From assembly GCF_000738435.1 (NCBI RefSeq), contig NZ_CP003984.1, positions 620,001 to 684,000 of the forward strand: a stretch of 64,000 nucleotides of DNA, in the 5' to 3' direction. Position 1 is the stretch's first letter, and each line of letters starts with the position of its first letter. The notes under the pieces are model-generated. The model did not search any database. It saw only the letters and a program-made list of their open reading frames with translations, and was not told where the DNA came from. This DNA comes from Planktomarina temperata RCA23 (GTDB taxonomy: Bacteria; Pseudomonadota; Alphaproteobacteria; Rhodobacterales; Rhodobacteraceae). Shown one piece after another: positions 45,654 through 55,379 of this stretch. The position numbers and the translations under genes are program-made.

Positions 45654-45998
45654 TTAAAAGGGCAGTTTCATATCCGTCGGCAGGCCAAGGCTTTGCTGCA
45701 GAGCTTTCATTTCCGATGCGGATCTGTCTGCCGCTTTGGCCTGTGCGTCTTTAATCGCGGCAAGGATGAGGTCTTCGACCACTTCTTTTTCGTTCGGATC
45801 AAAAATGCTGGCATCGATATTTAAGCCGGTCAAAACGCCCTTGGCATTTGCCGTTGCAGTCACCAGCCCGGCGCCGCTTTCGCCTGTGACCGAAATATTT
45901 GCCAGATCATCCTGCAATTGGGTCATTTTTCCCTGCATTTCCTGAGCTGTCTTCATCATTTTGGCCATATCGCCTAGGCCGCCGAGACCGTTTAGCAT
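45654..45998 (-). CDS. ybaB: YbaB/EbfC-family nucleoid-associated protein
   Basis: A 114-residue small DNA-binding protein with the family core MLNGLGGLGDMAKMMKTAQEMQGKMTQLQDDLANISVTGESGAG. It lies 16 bases before recR and follows dnaX, the conserved order in most bacteria. Confidence 0.95.
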   Translation of the reverse strand: MLNGLGGLGDMAKMMKTAQEMQGKMTQLQDDLANISVTGESGAGLVTATANAKGVLTGLNIDASIFDPNEKEVVEDLILAAIKDAQAKAADRSASEMKALQQSLGLPTDMKLPF

Positions 45999-46066
45999 TG
46001 TGTCACCTCTTCTTGTGCGTGTTGTAAAAGCGGCCCGCAGCGCAGGGCTGGGGCATTGGCAGTGGA

Positions 46067-47857
46067 TTATTCGTCGTCAAAGGGATCCCATTCATCTTCG
46101 ACCTCAGGCAGGGCGTCGATCTGCGCCTCCGCCGCGATATCTTTGGCGGTGCGAATGTCACTGATCTGTGCCTTGGGAAAGGCGACAAGGACTGCTTGCA
46201 CCAAAGGGTGCGCCTTGGCTTGCTCTTTGAGCTCAAGGGCGGCCGCATCGCGCAGCTCTGCGATGGTGCTTGCGCCATTGGTGCCGATAGAGACGGCCCA
46301 TCTCTGCCCGGTCCAGGTTTGCAACCGGCTGCCCAGTCGTTGAGCCAGATCACGCGGGGCTTTTTCTGTCGGCTCAAATTCAATCCGGCCGGGGCTATAG
46401 CTGACCAATTTTAAACTGGTTTCCACATCAACCAAGAGTTTGACGTCGCGGTGATGGCGGATCAGCTCCAACACATCCTCAAACCGAGCAAAATGCGCCA
46501 GCGTCTCTGCCGCGGGGGCCTTTGCCTGCGCGGCTGAGGCTGTGGTCCCGCTGGATCGTTGGGCCCGAGGGGCCATCGTGTCCGCGCCATAGGCTGATGG
46601 GTTGGTCGCTTGTGGGGCGGTGGCCGGGGCGCTTTGGCGCGGTCCCCCGCCCGCTCCATGAGGGGTGCCAGCGTTTTGGGGTTCTGGTGTGGGAACGGGC
46701 GTGTTTTGCAGCTTTCGGATCAATTCATCTGGCGTGGGCAGATCGGCCACATGGGTTAGGCGGATCAACGCCATTTCTGCAGCCATCATCGCATTGGGTG
46801 CCCGCCCGACCTCTTCTAGGGCGGTGAGCAGCATTTGCCACATTCGGCTTAACATGCGCATCTGCAACCGCTCTGCCATGACCAGCCCTCGGCTTCGTTC
46901 ATCGGGCGAGACCGTGGGATCTTCGGCGGCCACGGGCGTGATCTTGATGACGCTGACCCAATGGCTGACCTCTGCCAGGTCGCGCAAGACCGCCATAGGA
47001 TCGGCGCCGGCGGCATATTGCGCAGACAGCTCGCCCAAGGCACCTTCCGCATCCCCGCGCAAAATCAGATCGAACAGATCCAAAACCCGCCCTCGATCCG
47101 CAAGACCCAGCATGGCGCGGACCTGATCGGCTGTGGTTTCTCCAGCGCCGTGGGAGATGGCCTGATCCAGAAGCGATTGCGCATCGCGGGCCGAGCCTTC
47201 AGCGGCGCGGGTGATGAGACCCAGCGCCTCTTCTGTGATCTCGGCGCCCTCTGCTTTTGCGATTCTCTGCAGCATCGAAATCATGACATCCGGTTCAATG
47301 CGCCGCAGATCAAATCTTTGACAGCGCGACAGAACTGTCACGGGGACTTTGCGAATTTCTGTGGTGGCAAAGATAAATTTCACATGCGCAGGCGGCTCCT
47401 CCAAGGTCTTGAGCAACGCGTTGAAAGCGTTGGTCGACAGCATGTGGACCTCATCGATGATATAGATCTTGTAGCGTGCAGAGGCGGCACGATAGGCCAC
47501 CGAATCAATAATTTCGCGAATATCGCCAACGCCGGTGCGGCTGGCGGCATCCATCTCCATCACGTCGACATGGCGCCCCTCCATGATGGCCGTGCAATGC
47601 TCGCAGCTGCCACAGGGGTCGATGGTTGGGCCGCTTGTGCCATCGGGACCGATGCAATTCATGCCCTTGGCAATGATGCGCGCAGTGGTGGTTTTGCCGG
47701 TTCCGCGAATGCCCGTCATGATGAAGGCTTGGGCGATGCGGTCGGCTTCAAAGGCATTGCGCAGGGTTTGGACCATAGCGTCCTGCCCAACCAAATCGGC
47801 AAAGGTCTCTGGGCGGTATTTGCGCGCCAAAACTTGATATGCAGCGGTGTCGGTCAT
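46067..47857 (-). CDS. dnaX: DNA polymerase III subunit gamma/tau
   Basis: Clamp-loader ATPase of the replisome. From ATG 47857 (GAGGGATATC upstream) it has 596 residues and reads MTDTAAYQVLARKYRPETFADLVGQD. Walker A is near residues 44-52 (GIRGTGKTTTARII), a zinc-binding C-x-C region (CIGPDGTSGPTIDPCGSCEHC) near 66-86, and the sensor region FIFATTEIRKVPVTVLSRCQRF follows. A proline/alanine-rich tau linker and C-terminal domain complete it. I saw no obvious frameshift slippery site. Confidence 0.95.
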   Translation of the reverse strand: MTDTAAYQVLARKYRPETFADLVGQDAMVQTLRNAFEADRIAQAFIMTGIRGTGKTTTARIIAKGMNCIGPDGTSGPTIDPCGSCEHCTAIMEGRHVDVMEMDAASRTGVGDIREIIDSVAYRAASARYKIYIIDEVHMLSTNAFNALLKTLEEPPAHVKFIFATTEIRKVPVTVLSRCQRFDLRRIEPDVMISMLQRIAKAEGAEITEEALGLITRAAEGSARDAQSLLDQAISHGAGETTADQVRAMLGLADRGRVLDLFDLILRGDAEGALGELSAQYAAGADPMAVLRDLAEVSHWVSVIKITPVAAEDPTVSPDERSRGLVMAERLQMRMLSRMWQMLLTALEEVGRAPNAMMAAEMALIRLTHVADLPTPDELIRKLQNTPVPTPEPQNAGTPHGAGGGPRQSAPATAPQATNPSAYGADTMAPRAQRSSGTTASAAQAKAPAAETLAHFARFEDVLELIRHHRDVKLLVDVETSLKLVSYSPGRIEFEPTEKAPRDLAQRLGSRLQTWTGQRWAVSIGTNGASTIAELRDAAALELKEQAKAHPLVQAVLVAFPKAQISDIRTAKDIAAEAQIDALPEVEDEWDPFDDE

Positions 47858-47959
47858 GATATCCCTCGAATCCTGCTGGGATGCTACAGGCCGCGCCGGC
47901 ATTGGTCCAGCAAACCCCGCATGGGATGCTGGCAATTTTTACCGGTGAGATGGGAGGGT

Positions 47960-48053
47960 GAGAGGTTGGACATCGACCCAAGTGGGGCTCGTTGTGGCTG
48001 CTTCCTTCCGGATCTGACCAGGTTGGCGAGGCACTTGCCCGCGCCAACCTCTC
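47960..48053 (-). ncRNA. ffs: Signal recognition particle RNA (small type, 4.5S)
   Basis: The diagnostic SRP apical core CCTGGTCAGATCCGGAAGGAAGCAGCC is read on the minus strand (its complement spans about 47995-48022). The RNA ends pair as GAGAGGTTGG against CCAACCTCTC (48053-48044 and 47969-47960), closing a hairpin of about 94 bases. The position just upstream of dnaX is the one I know from Rhodobacteraceae. The exact ends may be a few bases longer. Confidence 0.93.
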
Positions 48054-48142
48054 GTGCCCCGTATAGGGCTTTGAAATTGACATTGCAATTCATCGCTGGG
48101 GCGAATTGAATGCACGGGTGATAAAAAGTTGGGATTGAGCAC

Positions 48143-49114
48143 ATGCGCCATGCGGAAACAGTTACTTTTGGGGGCTCTGCGCTCAACCGGGCCGCAGAAT
48201 TGCGCGGCCCAGAGGCCCAGGCGGACCTTCAGGCGCTGAGTTCGGCCAAAACCACCTTGTTTTGGCGTGGAAAGCCCCTAGTGCAGCTCCAGGCGGAGGG
48301 CGCGCTGGGCTTGGCTTGGCTGGAGTTGGATCACCCGGCTTTAGGCCGCGCGGCCGATTCTCTGGTCTTTTTGGGGCTGAATGAGGCCAAAGAGCCGTTG
48401 TTTTTGGCGGATATCTCCATTTGGGAGCCTGAAGAGCTGCCTGAAACCTTGAATACCTTTCTGGATCCGTCGCAGCAGGTGCATCCGGCTTTGACGAATG
48501 GCGAGTATTTCGCTGAATTACGGGCGATTATGACGCAATTGTCCGCGCGTGATGCTGAACTGGCGGCCACCGGGCGCGGGCTTTTGGAATGGCACCGCAC
48601 CCATGGGTATTGCGCCACCTGTGGCGCGCCGTCTGATATGGCGATGGCGGGATGGCAGCGCAATTGCCCAGCCTGCAATCGTTCGCATTTCCCGCGCACT
48701 GATCCGGTTGTGATCATGCTGATTACGCATGGAAATAAGGTTCTGATGGGGCGTTCGCATGCCTGGCCGGACGGGATGTATTCGCTTTTGGCGGGTTTTG
48801 TTGAACCAGGTGAGACATTGGAGGCGGCTGTGCGTCGGGAGGTTTTTGAAGAATCGGGTATTCGTGTCGGGCAGGTCCGTTACCTGGCCAGCCAGCCTTG
48901 GCCCTTTCCTGCGTCTTTGATGTTTGGCTGTGCCGGCGAGGCGTTGAATGCGGATATAGTCATCGATCCCAAAGAGATTGAAGACGCGCTCTGGGTCAGC
49001 CGCGAAGAGATGTTGGACGTGTTCGAGGGGGTGCATCCTGAAATTAAACCGGCCCGAAAGGGTGCGATTGCGCATTTTCTACTGGAACATTGGCTGGCAG
49101 ATCATTTAGAGTAA
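48143..49114 (+). CDS. nudC: NAD+ diphosphatase / RNA decapping hydrolase NudC
   Basis: A 323-residue Nudix enzyme that hydrolyses NAD(H) and removes NAD caps from RNA. The four-cysteine zinc ribbon (YCATCGAPSDMAMAGWQRNCPACNRSHFPRTDP) is near residues 156-188. The Nudix box is GFVEPGETLEAAVRREVFEESGI near 215-237, and SQPWPFPASLMFG near 247-259 is the NAD signature. It is divergent from the SRP RNA gene. Confidence 0.95.
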   Translation: MRHAETVTFGGSALNRAAELRGPEAQADLQALSSAKTTLFWRGKPLVQLQAEGALGLAWLELDHPALGRAADSLVFLGLNEAKEPLFLADISIWEPEELPETLNTFLDPSQQVHPALTNGEYFAELRAIMTQLSARDAELAATGRGLLEWHRTHGYCATCGAPSDMAMAGWQRNCPACNRSHFPRTDPVVIMLITHGNKVLMGRSHAWPDGMYSLLAGFVEPGETLEAAVRREVFEESGIRVGQVRYLASQPWPFPASLMFGCAGEALNADIVIDPKEIEDALWVSREEMLDVFEGVHPEIKPARKGAIAHFLLEHWLADHLE

Positions 49115-49177
49115 CCCGAAGTTTTGAATAAATTGAATTAATAACATGTGTGAAAATTATTAATCCCAAGGCAGCAG

Positions 49178-49648
49178 ATGAAGTTTTCAAGCCAAGAAGA
49201 TATAGAAGCACCTGCGCAGGCGGTTTTTGCCGCCCTGTGCGATCATGAGCAGTTTCAACGTGTGATGCAGCAACGCGGCATCGCTATGCGTCGGGTGGAT
49301 GATCGCCCGGAGGTGGGGCCGGGCATGGCTTGGGAGATCGATTTCAAATTCCGCGGCCGGGCGCGAAAACTGCGCTGTTTGGTGACGGAGGTGCAAGCGC
49401 CGGAGCGTTTGGGCCTATCAAACGAATCAGATGGGCTGACGGGGGATGTGGCGATTTCGGTTGTGACTTTGGCGCCAAACCGCTCCCGATTGTTGGTATT
49501 AGTTGAAATGAAGCCCAAAAACCTATCGGCTCGGCTCTTGCTGCAATCCATGCGCTTTGCAAAAGGCTCATTGGATCGGAAATTCAAATCCCGACTTCAT
49601 GATTGGGCCGTGCAGATGTGCCGAAGCGGTCAGGTCAACAGCGGTTAA
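49178..49648 (+). CDS. SRPBCC-fold protein
   Basis: A 156-residue START/SRPBCC helix-grip protein. It opens MKFSSQEDIEAPAQAVFAALCDHEQFQR, typical of polyketide-cyclase-like or CoxG-like domains. It has no visible signal peptide, so it is cytoplasmic, and its ligand is unknown. The TAA stop overlaps the convergent pheA stop as a shared TTAA. Confidence 0.85.
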   Translation: MKFSSQEDIEAPAQAVFAALCDHEQFQRVMQQRGIAMRRVDDRPEVGPGMAWEIDFKFRGRARKLRCLVTEVQAPERLGLSNESDGLTGDVAISVVTLAPNRSRLLVLVEMKPKNLSARLLLQSMRFAKGSLDRKFKSRLHDWAVQMCRSGQVNSG

Positions 49649-50475
49649 GGCCGGCCTGGATCGGCCGGATAGGTTCCTAACACGCGAATCATATCGGTGA
49701 AAAATGCCAGCTCATCGAAGGCGCGTTTCACCTCAGGGTCATCGGGATGGCCTTCAATATCCGCATAAAACTGCGTTGCGCGAAAGGCGCCACCCAGCAT
49801 GTAGCTTTCCAATTTGATCATGTTGACCCCATTGGTCGCAAAGCCGCCCATGGCCTTATAAAGCGCGGCGGGGATGTTGCGCACTTGAAAAACAAAGCTG
49901 GTCAGCATCTTACCTCTGCGCCGCTCAGGTCGGTCTTGCGCGGACATGACCAAAAAGCGAGTGGTGTTATGAGATTGATCTTCAACGTCTTTTTGCAAGA
50001 TCTCCAGGCCATGAATGCGGCCTGCCAATTCAGAGGCCAGCGCTGCGGCGGTGCGTTCATTGCGCGCGGCAATATCGGCGGCAGCCCCGGCATTATCCGC
50101 GGCCGCTTCACCGCGGATGCCATGGGCGTCCAGAAATTTCCGGCATTGTGGTAAAATTACCAAATGCCCACGCGCCACTTTGATATCGCTCAAAGCGACG
50201 CCGGGCAGGGCCAAGAGGTTGATCCGCACGCGGACAAAGACTTCGTCATTAATGAATAGACCGCTTTCGGGCAGCAGGCGGTGCATATCGGCGACGCGTC
50301 CGTAGGTGGTATTTTCCACAGGAAGCATGGCAAATTCTGCCGCTCCGGTTTTTACCGCCGCGATGACGTCTTCGAATGTGGCGCAGGGGAGGGGCTCATG
50401 ATCGGGCCGGGAGGCGACACAGGCTTCATGAGAATAGGCGCCGAGTTCTCCTTGGAAGGCTATTTTTTCGGCCAT
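49645..50475 (-). CDS. pheA: Prephenate dehydratase
   Basis: Converts prephenate to phenylpyruvate in phenylalanine synthesis. From ATG 50475 (AGGAGACACAAA upstream) it has 276 residues, beginning MAEKIAFQGELGAYSHEA. The catalytic TRF block NTTRFLVMS is near residues 169-177. A C-terminal ACT domain (TSFVFQVRNIPAALYKAMGGFATNGVNMIKLESYM) senses phenylalanine. There is no fused chorismate mutase. It is divergent from the cytochrome gene. Confidence 0.95.
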   Translation of the reverse strand: MAEKIAFQGELGAYSHEACVASRPDHEPLPCATFEDVIAAVKTGAAEFAMLPVENTTYGRVADMHRLLPESGLFINDEVFVRVRINLLALPGVALSDIKVARGHLVILPQCRKFLDAHGIRGEAAADNAGAAADIAARNERTAAALASELAGRIHGLEILQKDVEDQSHNTTRFLVMSAQDRPERRRGKMLTSFVFQVRNIPAALYKAMGGFATNGVNMIKLESYMLGGAFRATQFYADIEGHPDDPEVKRAFDELAFFTDMIRVLGTYPADPGRP

Positions 50476-50594
50476 TTTGTGTCTCCTGAGCAAATTCCGC
50501 GAAAAAGGGCGTTTCGTCGCGCCATCTACACCTTGCACGACAGGGGGGGAAGGGACTAGAGGGATACAACCCAATTGTAATGATGGATCGCGAC

Positions 50595-51113
50595 ATGTTT
50601 GACACGATGACTTTGACCAAAATTGCAGCCGCCCTCTGTTCGGCTCTGCTTGTTTTTGTTCTTGGCGGCTGGATTGCTGACAAAATTTATAGCCCTGCGC
50701 ACCATGGGGAATACCATGGCGTTGCTTGGATCGAAACCGATAGCGGTGAAGAAGACGACGAGGCGGAGGCCGAAGACGGCCCTATGTTGGAAGACCTCCT
50801 GGCCTCAGCTGACCTTGAGAAAGGCGCGAAAGTGTTCAAGAAATGCGCCGCTTGCCATAAATTGGAAGCGGGCGCCAATGGTGTTGGGCCGCATCTTTAC
50901 GCAGTTGTTGATCGGGCCGTGGGTTCGGTTGACGGCTTTGGCTACTCCGGCAGCCTTGTGGCCGTGGCCGAGACTTGGAGCCCTGAGAACCTTGATGGTT
51001 TCCTGACCAAGCCCTCCAAATACGCGCCAGGCACAAAGATGAGTTTCAATGGCTTGTCCAAGCCCGAAGATCGCGCGAATTTAATCGCCTATCTTGAGAC
51101 CATCAGCGACTAA
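50595..51113 (+). CDS. Membrane-anchored class I cytochrome c (CycM/c552-like)
   Basis: From ATG 50595 the protein has 172 residues and starts MFDTMTLTKIAAAL as in relatives. The in-frame ATGs at 50580 and 50583 are also possible. An N-terminal membrane anchor (~residues 7-28) is followed by a very acidic linker and then the heme site C84-AA-CH88. The axial methionine is M149 (PGTKMSF). It probably shuttles electrons from the bc1 complex to a terminal oxidase at the periplasmic face. Confidence 0.9.
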   Translation: MFDTMTLTKIAAALCSALLVFVLGGWIADKIYSPAHHGEYHGVAWIETDSGEEDDEAEAEDGPMLEDLLASADLEKGAKVFKKCAACHKLEAGANGVGPHLYAVVDRAVGSVDGFGYSGSLVAVAETWSPENLDGFLTKPSKYAPGTKMSFNGLSKPEDRANLIAYLETISD

Positions 51114-51160
51114 CCGCAAAGAAGATGTTGTCGCTGCAATTTTCTGCACGAAACTGCGAC

Positions 51161-51185
51161 AGGGCTGCCTTTCGGCGGCCCTTTG
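51161..51185 (+). terminator. Terminator after the cytochrome c gene
   Basis: Stem AGGGCTGCC/GGCGGCCCT (one G-T pair) with TTTC loop, followed by a short TTTG tail. The following ~135 bases to yejA appear to hold only a promoter region. Confidence 0.7.
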
Positions 51186-51320
51186 TGCATTTCGGGCGCT
51201 GTGAGGGCCCGTACCGGCGCAGATTTGCCGGAAAATAATGCGCTGCCCCCTTCGCAATTGCGAAAAAACCTCTAAGTTAAACTTTGTTGGTGAGTTTGAT
51301 AAAAACAGTGGGGTAAGCAG

Positions 51321-53186
51321 ATGACTTTAGGGTTTTGTGACAGTCTGGTATTGGGCGCAGCTCTGGTTGTGACGAGCGCAGGCGGGCTTGCTGCAGAGGC
51401 GCATGATCCGATTACCGTCAGTCATGGCTATTCGTATTTTGGTGATTTGAAATATCCAGCGGATTTTGCGCATTTGGATTATGTGAACCCGGCGGCGCCC
51501 AAGGGCGGTGAAATTTCGCAATGGTTTTTTGGGGCCTTTGACAGCTTCAACCCCTATGCCCGCAAGGGCAATCAAGCTGCCCTATCGGCGATCCCGTTTG
51601 AAACAGTCATGACCTCTTTTGCAGATGATGCAACCGCGAGCTATTGTTTCCTGTGTACCACCGTTGAATACCCCGAAAGTCTCGATTGGGCCATTTTCAC
51701 CCTGCGCGATGATGTGCGGTTTTCGGACGGATCGGCTTTGACGGCTGAAGATGTGAAGTTCAGCTTTAATTTGTTCATGGAGCAGGGTTTACCCTCCTAC
51801 CGCGCGGCTGTGTCGGGTATGGTGGCCGAGATCGAGATCCTCTCCCCGCTGCAGATCAAATTTACCTTCACAGAGGATGCGCCGCGCCGCGATGTGATCG
51901 ATTTGGCTGGCGGCATTCCTGTGTTCTCAAAGACCTGGTTCGAAAGCACTGGCGCGCGTTTGGACGATTCCTCGCTTATTCCTTTCATCGGCACCGGTCC
52001 TTATGTGCTTGACAGCTATGAGGTGAACCAGCGCGTGATCTATGTCCGCCGCGATGATTACTGGGGCGAAGCTCTTCCCGCCAATATCGGCCGGAATAAT
52101 TTTGACCGCATTAGAGTTGAATATTTTGCAGATTCAGCTGCGGCCTTTGAGGGGTTCAAGGGGGGACTCTACACGTTTAGATCTGAAAACAGCTCAAAAC
52201 AATGGGCGACCTCCTATGATTTTGAGGCCATTGAGGCGGGGCATGTGGTGAAAACGGAATTGCCCGATGGCAATCTGGCCATGGCGCAGGCCTATGTGTT
52301 TAACCTGCGGCGCGAAAAGTTCCAAGATCGGAGAGTGCGCGAAGCTTTAGCAATGATGTTTAATTTTGAATGGTCAAACGCCCAGTTGTTCTATGGTCTT
52401 TACGAGAGGGTGCAGTCCTTTTGGGGCAATTCTGAGCTTGAGGCCAAAGGGGTGCCGAGCGAGGGCGAGCGGGCCGTGCTGCAACCTTTGGTAGATCAGG
52501 GCCTGTTGAGCGCCGATATCCTCACCGATGAGGCGGTCATGGCACCGGTTTCCGGCGCGCGGCAATTGGATCGCAAAAACCTGCGCCGGGCGTCGCAGCT
52601 GATGGATGAGGCGGGCTGGCGCGTCAACAGCGATGGGATGCGCGAAAAAGCCGGACAGGTCTTCACTCTTGAGGTGCTCGACAGCTCGCCCGCCTTTGAC
52701 CGTATCACCAATCCTATGATTGAGAATATGAAAGCTCTGGGCATTGATGCGCGCCTCAACCGTGTGGATACGGCGCAGGAAAGTGAACGCACCCGTGCCT
52801 ATGATTTCGATGTCACCACCCATTCGATGCGTATGAGTTTTGAACCTTCTTCGGGTTTGGAGCAATATTTTGGCACCAAGGCCATGGACCAAAGCAGCCG
52901 CAATTTGATGGGGCTTTCTGACCCTGCCGTTGATGCTTTGATCGAAAAAACCGTGCGCGCGCAAAGCAAAGCCGAGCTAAACACAAATATACGCGCGCTG
53001 GATCGCGTGTTGCGGGCGAAACGCTTCTGGATCCCGCAATGGTTCAAAGCGGTGCATACGGTTGCCTATTACGATCAATATGGCTACCCCGACCCGCTGC
53101 CGCCCTTCGCACGCGGCGAGCTGGATTTTTGGTGGTTTGATGCAGATAAAGCCGCAAAGCTAAAGGCCGCAGGTGTGTTAAACTAA
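51321..53186 (+). CDS. yejA: ABC transporter substrate-binding protein, YejA-like
   Basis: A 621-residue periplasmic binding protein for peptides, with a signal peptide (VLGAALVVTSAGGLAAEAHD) and the SBP family 5 fold. HGYSYFGDLKYPADFAHLDYVNPAAPKGGE near residues 35-64 is typical of the YejA group that imports microcin C-type and other peptides. It heads the yejABEF operon, one base before yejB. Confidence 0.92.
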   Translation: MTLGFCDSLVLGAALVVTSAGGLAAEAHDPITVSHGYSYFGDLKYPADFAHLDYVNPAAPKGGEISQWFFGAFDSFNPYARKGNQAALSAIPFETVMTSFADDATASYCFLCTTVEYPESLDWAIFTLRDDVRFSDGSALTAEDVKFSFNLFMEQGLPSYRAAVSGMVAEIEILSPLQIKFTFTEDAPRRDVIDLAGGIPVFSKTWFESTGARLDDSSLIPFIGTGPYVLDSYEVNQRVIYVRRDDYWGEALPANIGRNNFDRIRVEYFADSAAAFEGFKGGLYTFRSENSSKQWATSYDFEAIEAGHVVKTELPDGNLAMAQAYVFNLRREKFQDRRVREALAMMFNFEWSNAQLFYGLYERVQSFWGNSELEAKGVPSEGERAVLQPLVDQGLLSADILTDEAVMAPVSGARQLDRKNLRRASQLMDEAGWRVNSDGMREKAGQVFTLEVLDSSPAFDRITNPMIENMKALGIDARLNRVDTAQESERTRAYDFDVTTHSMRMSFEPSSGLEQYFGTKAMDQSSRNLMGLSDPAVDALIEKTVRAQSKAELNTNIRALDRVLRAKRFWIPQWFKAVHTVAYYDQYGYPDPLPPFARGELDFWWFDADKAAKLKAAGVLN

Positions 53187-53187
53187 C

Positions 53188-54267
53188 ATGGTTGCATATA
53201 TTATCCGCAGGCTTTTGCTGGTCATCCCCACACTTCTGGGGGTGATGATTGTCAACTTTGCCCTGATCCAATTTGTCCCAGGTGGCCCGGTCGAACAGGT
53301 CTTGGCGCAGTTGGAAGGTGAAGGGGATGTCTTTGCCGCTATCACTGGCGGCGATGACGCGGGCATTGGCGAAAGCGCGGGCAATGATCAATATGCTGGC
53401 GCGCGCGGTTTGCCCCAGGAGTATATTGAACAATTGGAGCGTGAATTCGGCCTCGATCGCCCCCCTTTAGAGCGCTTCACCCGCATGATGTGGAAATATA
53501 TGCAGTTCGATTTTGGTGAGAGCTATTTCCGTTCCATCAAGGTGGTGGATTTGGTGCTGGAGAAAATGCCGGTGTCGATCTCTTTGGGCCTTTGGTCCAC
53601 CTTGCTGATCTACTTGGTAAGCATACCTCTTGGGGTGCGCAAGGCCATGCGTGACGGCAGCACATTTGACACAGTGACCAGCGCCTTGGTGATTGTTGGC
53701 TACGGCATCCCGTCGTTTCTCTTTGCCATCATGCTTTTGGTGCTCTTCGCCGGCGGCTCCTATTGGCAGATTTTCCCGCTGCGCGGCCTAACCTCGAATG
53801 GTTTTGAGGAGATGAGCCTTTTGGCCAAGATCGGCGATTATTTTTGGCATATGGCCCTGCCGATTTTCGCCTCTGTGATCTCTGGTTTTGCCACGCTGAC
53901 GCTGTTGACCAAGAATTCATTCCTCGATGAAATTCGCAAGCAATACGTCGTGACCGCCCGTGCGAAAGGGCTGACCGAGAACCGCGTGTTGTTTGGTCAT
54001 ATCTTTCGCAATGCGATGTTGATCGTGATTGCCGGGTTTCCAAGCTTGTTTATTGGCGTATTCTTCGGGGGATCGCTGTTCATTGAGACGATTTTCTCTC
54101 TGGATGGCCTCGGCCGTCTTGGGTTTGAGGCGGCGATATCACGCGACTATCCGGTGATGTTTGGCACCTTGTTCGCCTTTGGCCTGCTTGGGTTGATCGT
54201 TGGAATTTTGTCGGATCTAATGTATGTCATCATTGACCCGCGGATTGATTTTGAGGCCCGCGGATGA
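53188..54267 (+). CDS. yejB: ABC transporter permease, YejB-like
   Basis: A 359-residue inner-membrane permease of the oligopeptide family, with an N-terminal helix, an extended periplasmic region near residues 30-95 and five later helices. The EAA loop is near residues 255-280 (RKQYVVTARAKGLTENRVLFGHIFRNAM). Its stop overlaps yejE by four bases (ATGA). Confidence 0.94.
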   Translation: MVAYIIRRLLLVIPTLLGVMIVNFALIQFVPGGPVEQVLAQLEGEGDVFAAITGGDDAGIGESAGNDQYAGARGLPQEYIEQLEREFGLDRPPLERFTRMMWKYMQFDFGESYFRSIKVVDLVLEKMPVSISLGLWSTLLIYLVSIPLGVRKAMRDGSTFDTVTSALVIVGYGIPSFLFAIMLLVLFAGGSYWQIFPLRGLTSNGFEEMSLLAKIGDYFWHMALPIFASVISGFATLTLLTKNSFLDEIRKQYVVTARAKGLTENRVLFGHIFRNAMLIVIAGFPSLFIGVFFGGSLFIETIFSLDGLGRLGFEAAISRDYPVMFGTLFAFGLLGLIVGILSDLMYVIIDPRIDFEARG

Positions 54268-55379
54268 TCAATCTTTCTCCTCTCAACCGGCGCCGCCTCA
54301 ATAACTTCAAGAAAAACCGGCGCGCAGTTTGGTCTTTTTGGATCTTTTCTCTGCTCTTTGGCCTCAGCTTATTTGCCGAATTTATCGCCAATGACAAACC
54401 AATATTGGTCAGTTATCGCGGTGAGCTGTTCATGCCCGTGACGCAGTTTTACCCCGAAACGGCCTTTGGGGGCGACTTTCAGACCGAAGCCACTTACCGC
54501 GATCCAGAGGTGCAATGCTTGATCCGTTCCGGCGGTTTAGAAATCTGTTTTGACGATCCCGAAGGGACCATGGCCGCCATTGATGCGGGGGATTTTGGGG
54601 CGCAGGTGGCGGAGTTTTCCCGAGGTTGGATGCTCTGGCCACCCGTGCCCTATAGCTACGACACACCGAATGATTTGGGCCGCGCAGCCCCGTCGCCGCC
54701 GGATACGTCTCATTGGCTGGGAACAGATGACACCACCCGCGACGTGCTGGCACGGGTGATTTATGGCTTCCGACTGTCAATCGTTTTTGCGCTGGTGGTG
54801 ACCGTTTTCGCGTCGATCATCGGCATCATCGCCGGGGCGGTGCAGGGGTATTTTGGCGGCTGGACGGATCTTTTGTTCCAAAGGTTCCTTGAAATTTTTT
54901 CGGCTCTGCCATCGCTTTACGTCATCATCATTATGACAGCGATCTTGGGGCGCAGCTTTTGGCTTTTGGCGACCCTGTCCATCATCTTCGGCTGGCCGGC
55001 GCTTACGGGCCTGATTCGGGCAGAGTTTTTTCGCGCGCGGAATTTTGAATATGTGCGCGCGGCCGAAGCGCTTGGGGTGAGCAATTGGACCATCATGATG
55101 CGCCATATTCTGCCCAATGCGATGGTGGCCACGCTGACCTTTCTGCCTTTCATTGTTACCGGCGCGATTTCAACCCTGGCGGGCCTTGATTTTCTAGGCT
55201 TTGGCTTGCCGTCCTCTTCGCCCTCTTTGGGGGAACTCACCCAGCAGGCGAAGCTTAATTTGCAATCCCCGCATCTTGGCTTCACCGCATTTTTTGTTTT
55301 TACCATCATGTTGTCGCTTTTGGTCTTTATTTTTGAAGGGGTGCGCGATGCCTTTGATCCGCGCAAGGTGTTTCAATGA
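54264..55379 (+). CDS. yejE: ABC transporter permease, YejE-like
   Basis: A 371-residue permease pairing with YejB. The N-terminal helix is near residues 20-40. Residues ~170-370 hold the BPD_transp_1 helices with the EAA loop near 259-283 (FEYVRAAEALGVSNWTIMMRHILPN). An N-terminal insertion around residues 60-150 is typical of YejE. The stop overlaps yejF (ATGA). Confidence 0.94.
   Translation: MINLSPLNRRRLNNFKKNRRAVWSFWIFSLLFGLSLFAEFIANDKPILVSYRGELFMPVTQFYPETAFGGDFQTEATYRDPEVQCLIRSGGLEICFDDPEGTMAAIDAGDFGAQVAEFSRGWMLWPPVPYSYDTPNDLGRAAPSPPDTSHWLGTDDTTRDVLARVIYGFRLSIVFALVVTVFASIIGIIAGAVQGYFGGWTDLLFQRFLEIFSALPSLYVIIIMTAILGRSFWLLATLSIIFGWPALTGLIRAEFFRARNFEYVRAAEALGVSNWTIMMRHILPNAMVATLTFLPFIVTGAISTLAGLDFLGFGLPSSSPSLGELTQQAKLNLQSPHLGFTAFFVFTIMLSLLVFIFEGVRDAFDPRKVFQ

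Noticed and set aside
46067-47857. Programmed frameshift in dnaX
   Set aside because: I found no A-rich slippery heptamer with a suitable following stem; gamma may not be made separately.
46961-48109. Long plus-strand open frame across dnaX and the SRP RNA
   Set aside because: It is antisense to dnaX and the SRP RNA, which have clear motifs, and the translation has no family signature.
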